NCBI GenBank assembly: GCA_016490735.1
Contig: JAEMWC010000211.1
Span: 294,501-358,500, forward strand
Direction: 5' to 3'
DNA: 64,000 nucleotides
DNA from: Pachyseris speciosa
Taxonomy: Eukaryota > Cnidaria > Anthozoa > Scleractinia > Pachyseridae
Position 1 is the stretch's first letter. Each line of letters opens with the position of its first letter. The notes beneath the pieces were generated by a model. It saw only the letters and a program-made list of their open reading frames with translations. It searched no databases and was not told the DNA's origin. This document shows positions 21,613-32,657 of the stretch, piece after piece. The translations under genes and the position numbers were made by a program.

Positions 21613-23970
21613 TTACAAAGCTCTCTTGGTATACTGTTTGATGAACTCTTTCACATAAAACCTTGCTCTTATCTCCTCAGACTGTGAGATCTGGCCAGAG
21701 CGTTGGAGAGCCAACAGCGGCAACCCACCAAGCAACAGAAGTGCCAAGCCTTGGACTACTGTGCTAGCTGCATTAAATTCCACCAGCGACATGACAAATA
21801 GAAATATCACCACAAGATAGCTTCCAAGGGCAATAATCTTTAACAGCTTTGCCAGCATAATGCGCTTAAAAGGCATCAGCTGCTGAGACAATGTTAGAAA
21901 TATATCCAGTGGGATACTAGGCACGCCATAGTCATCAACAGTCACAAGAAAATTAACGGACTTTGATCTTGGCAGGGAAGACATTGACGGTGATTGTCTG
22001 TCTGTAGAAATGGGACCACTGAATGTTTCTCGAATGCTGGCCTCTGCTTTCACTGCATTGTCATGGTTTTTGCACTCCTCAAAAATGATGGTCTTCAGCC
22101 TTTTAAATTGTGTGTAATATTTGTTTATCCCCCTCAAGAAGTATGTGACAACCCATGCACCAAGAACAATGTAAGGGAGATAAACATCAATGTAAAATAA
22201 CAGACCCATGATTGTAAAACCAAGAACACTTCCCAGAAACATTATGTTGAACGTCAAGGTGACTGCCAGCATGAAATATGATGCTTCTACGCAGATGCAA
22301 AAAATTATAAACACGATGTACAATATGGGAAATGACGTTATCTTGACAACTGAGGGGATAGTTTCACAGCACTGCGATTCAATTTCAATTCGGAACAGCA
22401 TTTTCCAAATGCGGAATGCCACATAAGTCACAGGAAAAACATACAAAACAAAAGCTGTTGTGATAAGAACTGCCCATAGAGGGAAGACCAGTACTAACAA
22501 AACTCCCAAGCAAATCTTTGAGCACAGTGTAGAGCTTTGTTCATTATCGGACGGATCACTTTGAAACCCTGAATCTTCACCATCATCAAACACATCAATG
22601 CCACACAGCTTTTGTAATGGATAGGTGACAACCAAGAAGACAAACTTCCAAAACTTGAACTTAAGAAGGCAGTTCAGATGAAAAACCATGTTTTCATATA
22701 TGAGTTGGAAGCCTCTCTGGTCAGAAGAGCACATAATCTCCTCTGGTTTCCTGAATCCAAGGAAGGTACGTTCATCTTTTCTCCCTGAAAGCCGTCTTGC
22801 AAAGTCAGAGAGAGTTCTAGGGATTGCAATTGCAGTGCAGATTAGCGCAATGCAAAAGCAATATGCCACACTCAATGCAAACTGTCCATGAGGCTCTATC
22901 AAGGTGATAAATGCATCCCCAACGCCAAGTAGGTTTCCAGTGGATACTCCCACCTCTGCTCTTTTCAGATAAGCATAAATGAAGCCTTGAAGAAGGGGAA
23001 GAGAACTTAACAGGATGACAAAAACACAGCGCCACAATCTTGAGGAGAAAACCGACTCTGTTTGTGCCCTTAGTACATCCAGCATTCCACCATCTAACGC
23101 AAACAGCACTTGACGGGAGCTTAACGAGATCAAGTCCAGTGATGACATCTCTGCCTCTGAGATCTCTGATTCTTTTCTAGCAAACACTGCCCTTGTTCTC
23201 AGTCTTTGTCCTCTTTTGAACTCTTTTGGGAGGTACTTGAACAACAGAGGTGCAAAAAGTCCGAATCCAATCGACGAAGCCCAGAGAAACCTGATAGCAA
23301 TGTCGATCCAATGGTTACTTTCAATTGACACAACACAACTAAACACAGAATTGTTCCTTTGCTCACAGCAGCGGTACCCCGCATCCCCTGTTCTGACACA
23401 GACATTCCCCGTGGGACCTGTCAAATCCTCCACAATGGTTTTGGCGATCAAACTGTATAAGCAATTTTCGGATAAGTTTGTATGGCAGTTCAAAGGTGCA
23501 GCAGTAATGTCAAGGCTGACGCTAAAAGCGTCCCTTTTTAAAGTTGTGAGCGAAAGGATGTCAAAATCGTAGGGCAGGGTGGCGAGAAAACTCCCTCGTT
23601 TGTTGCGCAACCAGGCCCACTTCTGGTCAATTTGCAGCTGATGGAACGAAATATTATTCTCTACCTCTTCTTCGTAGTTTCCCACAGGTTCTGTAGTGTT
23701 CCCAACAGTGACGAACATGAAGATTGCAAGGGCCTTCTCATCAATTATTAGGTTTCTCACCGCACTGGCCACGCTGGCGTTGACGGCAAGCGAGCAGTCC
23801 ACCTTGGTACAGCTTTTCTCAGTTTCAATATCCCACGGTGACGAAAGTGAAGGCATTGATCTTCTTAGCGCGTTGTTTTCGAAACCACCACTCAATGAGG
23901 AACTGAGAACAATGCCCACAGAGAGGGAAACTATGAAGAAAATGATGAAATAAGCCTCAGACTGTGCCAT
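21613..23970 (-). CDS. Uncharacterised intronless multi-pass membrane protein, 785 aa
   Basis: One uninterrupted reading frame from ATG at 23970 to a stop at 21613. I do not recognise the family. Visible layout: a hydrophobic N-terminal signal or anchor (residues about 7-25); an extracellular-like region (about 30-220) with N-glycosylation sites and about eight cysteines including a CC pair (201-202); then roughly eight to ten membrane spans near 222-244, 313-335, 364-384, 440-456, 486-518, 545-610 and 709-754. Loops are basic on the likely cytosolic side (KRGQRLRTR; RRLSGRKDER). An acidic loop (FDDGEDSGFQSDPSDNEQ) and a serine-rich loop (about 650-670) could be phosphorylated. The absence of introns contrasts with its split neighbours and may mean retroposition or a lineage habit. 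Length, reading-frame integrity and hydrophobic pattern say it is real. A possible AATAAA (minus) lies at 21080-21085. It shares an upstream interval with VHL. Confidence 0.8.
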   Translation of the reverse strand: MAQSEAYFIIFFIVSLSVGIVLSSSLSGGFENNALRRSMPSLSSPWDIETEKSCTKVDCSLAVNASVASAVRNLIIDEKALAIFMFVTVGNTTEPVGNYEEEVENNISFHQLQIDQKWAWLRNKRGSFLATLPYDFDILSLTTLKRDAFSVSLDITAAPLNCHTNLSENCLYSLIAKTIVEDLTGPTGNVCVRTGDAGYRCCEQRNNSVFSCVVSIESNHWIDIAIRFLWASSIGFGLFAPLLFKYLPKEFKRGQRLRTRAVFARKESEISEAEMSSLDLISLSSRQVLFALDGGMLDVLRAQTESVFSSRLWRCVFVILLSSLPLLQGFIYAYLKRAEVGVSTGNLLGVGDAFITLIEPHGQFALSVAYCFCIALICTAIAIPRTLSDFARRLSGRKDERTFLGFRKPEEIMCSSDQRGFQLIYENMVFHLNCLLKFKFWKFVFLVVTYPLQKLCGIDVFDDGEDSGFQSDPSDNEQSSTLCSKICLGVLLVLVFPLWAVLITTAFVLYVFPVTYVAFRIWKMLFRIEIESQCCETIPSVVKITSFPILYIVFIIFCICVEASYFMLAVTLTFNIMFLGSVLGFTIMGLLFYIDVYLPYIVLGAWVVTYFLRGINKYYTQFKRLKTIIFEECKNHDNAVKAEASIRETFSGPISTDRQSPSMSSLPRSKSVNFLVTVDDYGVPSIPLDIFLTLSQQLMPFKRIMLAKLLKIIALGSYLVVIFLFVMSLVEFNAASTVVQGLALLLLGGLPLLALQRSGQISQSEEIRARFYVKEFIKQYTKRAL

Positions 23971-24341
23971 GTTAGAACTTCTCTTTGAAAGTTATGTATG
24001 ACAGACCACACGAGTCACAAGATTAGGGGAAACTACCCCCACCCACCCCCACCCAGCACCCTCGACCCCTCCCTGGTTAGGACTGCAAAAAAAGGAAATA
24101 AGAGGCATTTGTCAAACGAGATACACCGACCAAATCCTTGCATTTTTTCCTCCCTTTCCTAAATCCTACGACACACAAGGCGATTTTATACACCGATCGC
24201 CGGCGATCGGCGTATAAAATCGCCTAGTGTGTCACGCCCTTTAGGCTCGTCACGCGTTCCTTCCTGTGACGAGCCAAATGAACTTGAGCGCTGGACGTTT
24301 GACATCAGCATACACATAGTAGGTGCCAAGTAGGAAACAAA
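23971..24341. promoter_or_regulatory. Shared upstream interval of VHL and the 785-aa gene
   Basis: A 371-bp interval lies between two divergent start codons. It contains a C-rich patch (24030-24060), an almost perfect palindrome (24170-24233) and a second short inverted repeat (24244-24275) sharing GGCTCGTCACGCGTTCCTT with the ends of the MITE at 27955-28278. Promoter function is inferred from position only. Confidence 0.45.
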
Positions 24342-24931
24342 ATGGTGGAACATATCAATCCAAGGTCTATTCATTCGAGAATTGCAACGTCTGTGAGATT
24401 CGTCAACCACTCTGGAAGCCATGTTAAAGTGTTTTGGCTGAATTACCAGGGAGAACAAGTTCTCTATTCAACACTCGAACCTTCAAACGGTCATTATGAC
24501 GTAAACACTTATGTGACCCATCCGTGGATAGCGATCGAGGAAGGAACGAATCACCGTATGTTATTGAATTCTCGACAGATTTATTTTCCTTCACCCCCTG
24601 AAATTCCAGATGCTGTCATGGCCCAAGTTTTAATCACACCAAATGGTATGATCCTTTAATTCACGACCCCACTTCCCTCCCCCATCAATCCCCTGTTCAC
24701 AGTGATACAGGGTCCGCAGAATCATACAAGGAGCACTTGAGGAGGCCTCTCTTGCAATAATTTTGAGCAGTGCACTCTTGGTTAACCTACTAGTTCATTA
24801 TTTCGCTTGCAGTGCCTTACAGCCTAGAGGAGTTGTGTAAAAAAATATTAAAGAAGATTGTTTTACCAGAGAATATTTGTCAACTTCCTCTTCCACAAAT
24901 GTTCATCAGGGATATTTCACAAAGTGACTGA
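24342..24931 (+). CDS. VHL: von Hippel-Lindau tumour suppressor homologue (VHL)
   Basis: Two exons, 24342-24645 and 24813-24931, joined at phase 1 with AG/GT signals, give 140 residues; human VHL is longer only because of an acidic N-terminal extension. The beta domain is clear: VRFVNHSG, VFWLNYQGE, TLEPSNG, then TYVTHPW. This keeps the positions that form the hydroxyproline pocket in human VHL: Y98 (LYSTL), S111 (here T), Y112, H115 and W117. Exon 2 is the alpha domain: YSLEELCKKI matches the elongin-C-binding BC box (S/T-L-x-x-x-C). VHL is the substrate receptor of a cullin-RING ubiquitin ligase that destroys prolyl-hydroxylated HIF-alpha. The C-terminus is short and contains LPLP, more like a SOCS/Cul5 box than mammalian VHL. 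The start ATG is the first in frame after the promoter interval shared with the 785-residue gene. A possible AATAAA is at 25259-25264. Confidence 0.92.
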
Positions 24932-27788
24932 CAGTTTTCTTGCATAGAAATACACCTTGAAGAGGCAGCAAGAGAGAACTTTTGAGCTCAGTCCTTGCTG
25001 TAAAAACTACTGGTATTCAACCTAGGATCCTGTATGTGTGGATTTGTAAAAAAGTCTGCTGTACTTGTCTACAGTGTGTGGCTCCAGAGCCGTCACTCCA
25101 ACACATAAGGTCACTGGAAAATTTGAGAGCCTTGACCACGTCTTAAGGACAGTTCAATTCAAAGGACTCTGTGGAAACATAGTTCTATACTTATTTTGTG
25201 ATTTGAAGACATTGATTGGACTGCGTACAGATTAGCAGATGACTTTTGTCTAAATCTGAATAAACTGCTGGCGCAGATCTAAGTGGTGGTTCAGGGGTTT
25301 GATCAACCCCTCCCCCCAAAGATTAAGACGTTAATGTCTGAAAACCTTAGTTACCACAAAAACCTTGTAAAAAACTTAAAGTAAGGTAAAACAAAAACAA
25401 TAAAGTAAGTCGATCACAGCAGCAAATTGAGCATTTTTGGGTTAATTGAAGGGCTTGGTGGAAAACTATGTTAAGTGGATTTTTGGGTGTTTTTCTTATT
25501 AATTCGCTCAGAAACTGCTGGATTTTTGCATACAGGCTTGTTTTTATGTGGAAAACATTGTCCTGTATTTTTCCGCTGCTTTGCGATTAGTCTTCGAGAA
25601 AACATGGGCCATCCAAAAACATGGTTCATCCAAAAATCAACTTAGCATAGTTTTCCATCAACCCCTTCAATTGCTAACTAAAGGAAAGCTTTGGAGTGCT
25701 TCTTGGTAGGGTTAGTTGCTTGCATCACTTTTTTTTTAAGAATCACAAAGTTGCATAGAAACATAGCATTCCTGATCATTAACTGAATACAAGATAGATT
25801 TGTAAAGTATTAATATAAACTCAAAAGCACATCCATAAGTACCGTTGATCTTTTTAGCATATTCTTTCCTTTTGATGAAAAAGCTGACTTGAATTGAATC
25901 GCAGCAATTGAAACACTTTGATTTGCCTCTCGGAATGCTGGAAATCATATTTCTGAGGACTAACATTTGAAAAATTTTTCTGGACCCCCCCCCCCCTAGA
26001 TGCTCTTGCCTTCAGCACTCATTTATCCAAAGCCCTTTTCTTAGATCCTAGATCTGCCCCAGAACTGTTGTCACAGATGAATTGTTTCATTTTCAGTTCC
26101 TCTGTTTGAAATCAAACAAAAGAAATTAGCCATTCATGGAATCCCCTTTTGTTTCCATTTCTTGAGTTTTTGGAAAAAGTCATAAAACTATAAAATTCAA
26201 GCCTCTAGGCCACACAAACATGGAACATTACATTTCCAAAACAACCAATGTGTAGGCCAAACAGGGCCATAGTCAGTATGAAGCGGAGCGAGGCACTTGC
26301 CTAACACTTTCCTCGGTAAAAATGTCCTGCCAAAGCAGTGTAAATCAATTGATTAATGTGGGTTCCAAAGCTAAGTCAACCCTGATGCCCTTTTTCCACC
26401 AAACCCTTCAGTTTCAAGAGTTTCTAAAGCTTGGAAGGAGCCCCCAGGGACTTAATATTCTATTTAGCCATTGTTTAAATAAAAAAAATTATCAGCTACT
26501 TACATTTACAAAAATGAAACTGGAAGGGCTTTTTAAAGATGAAGGTTTTAAGAGACAATGAAATAACAGGGATAGGGGGGCGTGGGGTCAAAACCTCTTG
26601 CCTCTTGCAACCTGTTGTTCTGCCTCTGCATGATTTTCTCACAAACTCCCACTTAATTGCATTGCTACCACCACCGATAATTTCTTTCCTTTTAAAACTC
26701 CTGCTCCCCACCCTCCACTCTCTTACCTCCCCCACCCCTCTGCCCCATACTTCCTCTTTATAGAGTGTTTTCACATGACGTCACAGCAGCCATGTTGGTG
26801 TCCCTAAACAAAGAAATGGCAGCCATGTTGGTGTCCCAAACTTAACCTCTGGGAATTGAGCTCTATTTTTATGCAAATACTTACCTTTTTCAGTTAACCA
26901 ATATGGCCGGTAGTCACTGCACCCCTTTTTCCCCACCCCTCCCGACCAACCCAACAAAAAAGGGTACTTAGAATTTCAAGAAGGGTGGGGGGTTTGGGGT
27001 GATATCCAGAAGACCTTTCTTTGCAGAGGCAAAAATATTTTCCTGAACAGCACAATATTCCTTAAGTCCTTTGCACATGTTCAACAACATAGCCTCCCAC
27101 GCAGTTAAGGGGAGTCGTATTTCGATAGTTTTCTTGGCTCAATACTATTCCGTACCAAGCAGGCTATAGCGAATTTCAGCATTAAACATAAAATATAGGT
27201 ACCTAAAAAGGGTAAATGTGTGGGATACACTCAGTAGGCCTGTCCCAATTACGCTGGAAAAATCGCCAATAAGTGCTCAAATAGTGCTCGATTTTTATAA
27301 AAAGTGCTTGAAATTTAGAAAGAGTGCACAGAAGTTGCTCGCAGTTTTTTTATTATTTCCTAGCAGATGTTCATACATATCCCTAGTTTTATCAAACTTT
27401 TAACTCTCAATTTTCTAATACTGAGGTGACCATAAAGTATAACAACTTTTGTCAAACAAAAATCCTTTATTATCAGTCAAGCATAGTGTCTAAGCACACA
27501 GCATCACGGAACTGTATGCAATCAACCATATAGCTACAACTGTTATTAGTCACAGAAGCTTCAATGTAACTTTACAGATCACTGTCTGGCTGGGCGTTAA
27601 AAAGACGCTGGAATGAAGACTGAAAATTTGTTCTGTTTCACTGAACAAAAAAAGGCACTAAAAGTTCTGAGAAACAAGAAGTCACAAACCAATAAAAATC
27701 TACTGTTCCCACGGTTGAGAGGACCATAGCTCGTGCATTTCCATGACAACAGTCGACCAGTAAGGCAACAGGGTGGAATTTAATAGAA
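24932..27788. other. VHL-YIPF3 intergenic region, left part, no gene seen
   Basis: Apart from the VHL 3' region and the MITE at 25444-25672, this holds AT-rich sequence, a C homopolymer (25985-25996) and a repeated GGCAGCCATGTTGGTGTCCC-type segment (26785-26850). No exon-like frame was found. Confidence 0.5.
25444..25672. mobile_element. Short MITE with AATTGAAGGG ends, copy 2
   Basis: Inverted repeats AATTGAAGGG and GGTGGAAAACTATG near the left, complements at the right (CATAGTTTTCCATCAA). About 45 bp of pairing on each side. Confidence 0.65.
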
Positions 27789-27950
27789 TACACCATTTTG
27801 CTGATGATCAGTTCCTGGTGAATTGTGAGTATACCCAGTCCTTTGTGGGGGCAAACGGTCAAAATTACAATTTCAAATGGCTGTTTGCCCCCACAGAGGA
27901 CTGGATCTACCCACAATTCATCAGGAACTGATCATTAGCAAAATAGTGTA
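27789..27950. repeat. Fold-back repeat next to a MITE
   Basis: Arms of about 65 bp include GATCAGTTCCTG and GTGGGGGCAAAC with complements on the right. Confidence 0.7.
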
Positions 27951-27954
27951 TTAC

Positions 27955-28278
27955 TTAGCCTCCTTCGCAGACGTCTTTGGGCTCGTCACGCGTTCCTTGC
28001 CCACGAACGTCTGCTGAACTGAACTGCCACTTCCGTTCGTCGGCGGTTAGCCTTTGTTTTGAAGAAACCAATAACGAGCTGCGTAAGAATGAAAATCGAC
28101 ACCCGATTCACGTGCATCGTCTGTGAAAATAATCCAGGGGTCGAAGTCCTACTTTTCATAAAATGGAAAACGAACTATGATTGGCTAACCGCCGCGAACG
28201 GAAGTGGTAGTTTAGTTCAGCAGACGTTGGTGGGCAAGGAACGCGTGACGAGCCCAAAGACGTCTGCGTAGGACGCCA
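27955..28278. mobile_element. Intact MITE of the same family, 324 bp
   Basis: Long inverted repeats begin TTAGCCTCCTTCGCAGACG and end with the near-complement. The element is flanked by perfect 8-bp duplications TGTATTAC (27947-27954 and 28279-28286). Non-coding. It lies in the VHL-YIPF3 intergenic region, directly beside another fold-back repeat (27789-27950). Confidence 0.85.
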
Positions 28279-28453
28279 TGTATTACTCGGCTTTACTGAA
28301 AATGTTTCAAAGACAAAATATTGCATTTAACATATGGAAAATTGTGAAAAAAGTGCTGACAGAAAGCGGAAAAATGCTCAAGAGTGCTGGAAATGTAAAA
28401 TGGTGCTCCAAATTCGAGCGAGCGCAATCAGGGACAATTCTGTTATGAAGGAA

Positions 28454-28885
28454 CAGGGGCACCCAACGAGCCAAATCAACCAAAAGCTATAGAAAGGCAT
28501 TTTAAAGTCCCTTATGGTGTTTGAAGTCTGTTTTAAGTGAAGTTTTCATTAGCTAGAAGAAGTTCATCTGTTCGGATTCCCTAGCTGAAATTTTAATTGC
28601 CCGAAAATGTTAGGGAACAAAATCTTCCTTTGAGAAAATGCAAGCTGAAATGAACTTTCCACGAACTTTCTAGGGAACTATTTTCTTTCCGAAAATGCTA
28701 GCTGACGTTTTAGACTAACAAAAACAGCAATTTCGACCTTTCCGAAAACCTTAGGGACAATGATTTCCTAACTGCGAATCTTTTAGGCCACGTTTTAGTA
28801 ACGAAAATCCGAGTGCACTCTTTAAACGACGCCGAAACCCCAAGGCGAATTACTCTCTACCGAAATTTGTCGTTGGGTGCCCCTG
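28454..28885. mobile_element. MITE with CAGGGGCACCCAACGA ends, copy 1
   Basis: Ends CAGGGGCACCCAACGA and its complement, flanked by AAGGAA on both sides (28448-28453, 28886-28891), a 6-bp duplication. Non-coding, 432 bp. A second copy in the opposite orientation is at 31786-32232. Confidence 0.85.
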
Positions 28886-28960
28886 AAGGAAGGTGTCTGG
28901 GTAACAGCAACCTAAAAGTTGAAATATAACACTGCAATTTGGGCTAACGAAAAGAAAATA

Positions 28961-29571
28961 CAGTCAAACCTCTATTCAGCGGCCCTCTATTAAACGGTCA
29001 CCCTCTATTAAACGGACACTTATCAAATTCCCAAAAACTGGTCCCCTTATTTACTGTAAATTTGACCTCTATTAAGCGGTCACCTCTATTAAGCGGACGC
29101 GGTCACCATTTAGAATTCCCAATTGGCTTATTTTATTGTATTTTACCTCTATTAAGCGGTCACGTAGTCAATAACAATGCGATATTTTCACACCACGATA
29201 CGCGAACCAGGTCCATTGTCTTTTAAAAGGTCATTAAACACAACATAATATACATACCATCAGCGTAAGAGTGGTTCATGTCGAATGCCAAAACTGTACT
29301 TTATTAATGTGGTTTACAACAAAGACGATTGCCTTACAAAGAACATTAGAGGTTTAGGCGTGAACTTCCTTGAACATGAAGTTACTTGATGTTTTTCTCA
29401 TATTTTTTGTGTCACTGTTGTTAACCCGATACAACATACTATATAAATGCCATGGTTCCATTTTAACCATATTATATCTAAATTTTGGAAAACCTCTTTC
29501 AAGCGGTCAACCTCTATTAAGCGGTCAGTTAGCTCTTTCCCAAGGGTGACCGCTTAATAGCGGTTTGACTG
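28961..29571. mobile_element. pogo/Tigger-like MITE, 611 bp
   Basis: Ends CAGTCAAACCTCTATT and its complement, inside TA dinucleotides at both ends, as for Tc1/mariner-pogo elements. Several internal near-repeats of CTCTATTAAGCGGTCA occur next to both ends. No transposase frame is visible. Confidence 0.8.
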
Positions 29572-30109
29572 TATGACAATACGTGAAACAAATCTTAATA
29601 AAACAAACGCTCATACGTACATTAAAGACGCAGACTAAAACACAAACTATAAATAAGGGGAGGTGGTAAAACGTTTTGGTTTAGGGTGCCAACAGAACAA
29701 TTACCCAGAGGTTGAAAAAAGGTTGTAAAGAGTAAACCTGAGACAGGATGTATTAAAACATAAGGTTGGAGAATACGGGTGACAAGCACATAAAGTTACA
29801 CACTGACACAGACATAGACACCGATACAGACACATACACTGGCACATCTTGTAAAAAGAAATAGTTGGTCCTGGGATCAGTTTTCCGATCGTGTAAATTA
29901 GAGTAGTTGGCTTTATATCTCTAGAGCTCCCTTGGGTGGAAATACAGAAACAGCATCATAGCTGTTGAAAGGACTACAGTAGGGGTATTAACAAAGAATA
30001 CTGTTACACTGATTCACTGGGAACAATGCATTTTCCATTGACAAACAGTTTGTCCAGATGAAAGTCTGCCTCATGGACAAAATACTATCACATAAATACA
30101 TACTTAATT

Positions 30110-30393
30110 ATCCTCCGCGCGTGCGCTTCACATTTTGGTACATTTCTTTGCCGTCCTCTGCAAAACAACAACGCGAAATGACCAAATTTTAGGTTTTCTT
30201 GAGAACGTGAGCGCATGACGACAATTTTTTCTTTCTTTTTCCTTACTTTGACGTCGTTCTTTGCAATTTAGTTCTTGGACAGTGCGCCAGCATTTAACAA
30301 GCTCAACAAAGTGGAATAATCGCGAAAGAGTTACAGAAACGAGAAGTTATATTTTGAAGTGACGTTTTCGTTGCCGTCGCCGTCGTCTTTGCT
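30110..30393. repeat. Dispersed GC-richer repeat
   Basis: Contains GCGCGTGCGCTTCAC at the left and GTTGCCGTCGCCGTCGTC at the right; its base composition differs from its surroundings. I know similar pieces as dispersed repeats in coral genomes, but boundaries and class cannot be read here. Confidence 0.35.
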
Positions 30394-30700
30394 TAAGGTC
30401 CCATTGAATTAGGTCAGACACTAGGGGTGGTCACAGCAAGAGATTTGCCACATCCCTAGTGGTTCTTTTACGTTCCACAGAGTCAGATTAAGTAAAAGTA
30501 CTTTGAGACGGGACCTACAGATTATTATTGTCCTTATCTGAGAAGACTGGAAAGTCTAACCGTTTGTAGATGTTACAACAAAGGCAGCGCTTTCTCCTCA
30601 GTTATTTAAAGACCCTGAGTGTTGGCCCGGCTGGGGTTTAAACCCACGACCTCCACATGGTAGTGCAGTGCTCTACCAACTGAACTAACCGGTCAGCAGT
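30394..30700 (-). repeat. Second tRNA-derived SINE family, copy 2
   Basis: The minus-strand head reads GGTTAGTTCAGTTGGTAGAG (A-box) and GGGTTTAAACCC (B-box), followed by the body shared with 17745-18055. Not a functional tRNA. Confidence 0.7.
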
Positions 30701-31124
30701 ATAATTCTAGAATTCCCGGAATTTATATGATAGCATTTTGTTTTGCACAACATACCAGTAAAATGGATAAAATCATTCCACTGAATGAAAGAGCAGTCAG
30801 TGCTTTGGCTGCTCTGTATTTATTTCCCTTGGCCATCTTAATAAATATCAGTGAATTAACTACACTGTACATTTCTATAATTTGGGTGGCTACTTATTAC
30901 AGTCCAGAGATTTAACCCTTAAAACACAAACTTCTTCTATATGTTTAAAAGAAAAACAGCACAAAAACAAAGCAAAATGCGATCCAATGATTTTGGGCAC
31001 GTCACTTTAAAAAGTTGAACTACAGCAAAACAAGAAAATAATAACCCCAAATAGCTATATTTAATGAATTTTTACGAAGAGATCCGTATACATCTTATGG
31101 TAATAATTATAATGATTACGTTTT

Positions 31125-31412
31125 TAGAGCGGTTTTCAATTGAGTGTCGAAAGTCATTCTCGTTTGCTTTGGTTTTGCTTTACCTCACTCTGTGATTGGT
31201 TGACAAAACTCGCGACAATTTCTTGACCAATGAGAAGCAAAACCAAAACCAATAATGACTTGCAGACGCGCAATTTCCCGCGCTTGGCGACGGCTAGACG
31301 TAATTGCTTCGTGATTTGATATTTGGCTCCTTATGCTTTTTGCATCTGTCGTGATTGGTTGGAGTAATTACTTTGCTTTTGGTTTTACGACACTCAATTT
31401 AAAAGCACTCTA
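31125..31412. mobile_element. MITE with CGGTTTTCAATTGAGTG ends, copy 2
   Basis: TAGAGCGGTTTTCAATTGAG at the left and GCACTCTA at the right; aligns end to end with 5680-5965. A partial, more altered relative is visible near 58060-58270. Confidence 0.75.
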
Positions 31413-31785
31413 AAGCCTCATTAATATTTTCCTATTTTTCACACCATATCACAACTGGATATACCTCTTAAGCCAGAGTTTTTTAAAAACTAGTTTAGGA
31501 TCTCAAGATTTCTATATAATATCTGACAAGGGTGCAGCCTGAATCAGCTATCACACATAGAAACTGAGAGCAAATAATCTAATTGTTTCAGTATAAATCT
31601 ACTAGTCGTTCAAAACTAAACAAGCAAAACTAAACAAACATGTTTCCTTCACAAATGAGTGTTATTCTTCTGCATATTTTTCCTCAATGGCCCTTATCAC
31701 ATGCTAGTGTCTCTACAGCTTCATATGACCCAGTCTGAAAAGAAGTAGTGTGGTTGTATGGGTTTGTATGTCGTAGGTCAAAATG

Positions 31786-32232
31786 CAGGGGCACCCAACG
31801 ACAAGTTTCGGTAGATATCTGTTCGGTGGAGGGTAGTTCGCCTTGTGCTTTCGGTGTCGATTAAAGAGTGCACTCGGTTTTTCGTAACTAAAACGTGGCC
31901 TAAAAGATTCGAAATTGGGAAATATTAGCCCCTGAGGTTTTCGGAAAGGTCATAATTGCTATTTTTGGCAGTCAAAAACGTCAGCTAGCATTTTCGGAAA
32001 GAAAATAGTTCTCTAGGAAGTTCGTGGAAAGTTCATTTCAGCTTGCATTTTCTCCAAGGAAGATTTTGTTCCCTAACATTTTCGGGCAATTAAAATTTCA
32101 GCTAGGGAATCCGAACAGATGAACTTCTTCTAGCTTATGAAAACATCGCTTTAAACAGACTTCAAACACCATAAGGCACTTAAAAATGCCTTTCTACAGC
32201 TTTTGGTTGATTTGGCTCGTTGGGTGCCCCTG
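31786..32232. mobile_element. MITE with CAGGGGCACCCAACGA ends, copy 2
   Basis: Inverted relative to copy 1, 447 bp, flanked by AAAATG on both sides (31780-31785, 32233-32238). The two copies align along their whole length with scattered differences, so they are separate insertions of one family. Confidence 0.85.
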
Positions 32233-32657
32233 AAAATGAAATTCCTATCATGAATAATTAGGGTCAGGAGACAAAGGAAACTGAACTTCAAACTGGGTCA
32301 ACTGATTTATACCTGAATTTCATTCTGACCTACAACACATACACACCCTGTTGATACAGTTACACCACTGGACACGAGCATGTTGATGAAGCCCCAGTGT
32401 ACTGATAAACTTATCGTTCCACGACCCCCTTAAAAAATAATATCACAACATTTTAGCGTAATGTGTCTAAATGGAATGAGTATCAGGCAAGGTTGCAACT
32501 AAAAATAAAAATCTCTAGAGAAATGGCAAATACTTAGAAGGAACAGTTAAGCCTCTCATCAATGCTTGTACCTGTTTACTTCAAACTTAGGATTACCCAT
32601 CTATATAGCCTAGATACAAAGTTTATTGGTGTGGAACCTCATTAGAAGTAACATTAA

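Noticed and set aside
24186..24458. Minus-strand frame opposite VHL exon 1
   Set aside because: Shadow of the VHL coding exon and the palindrome.
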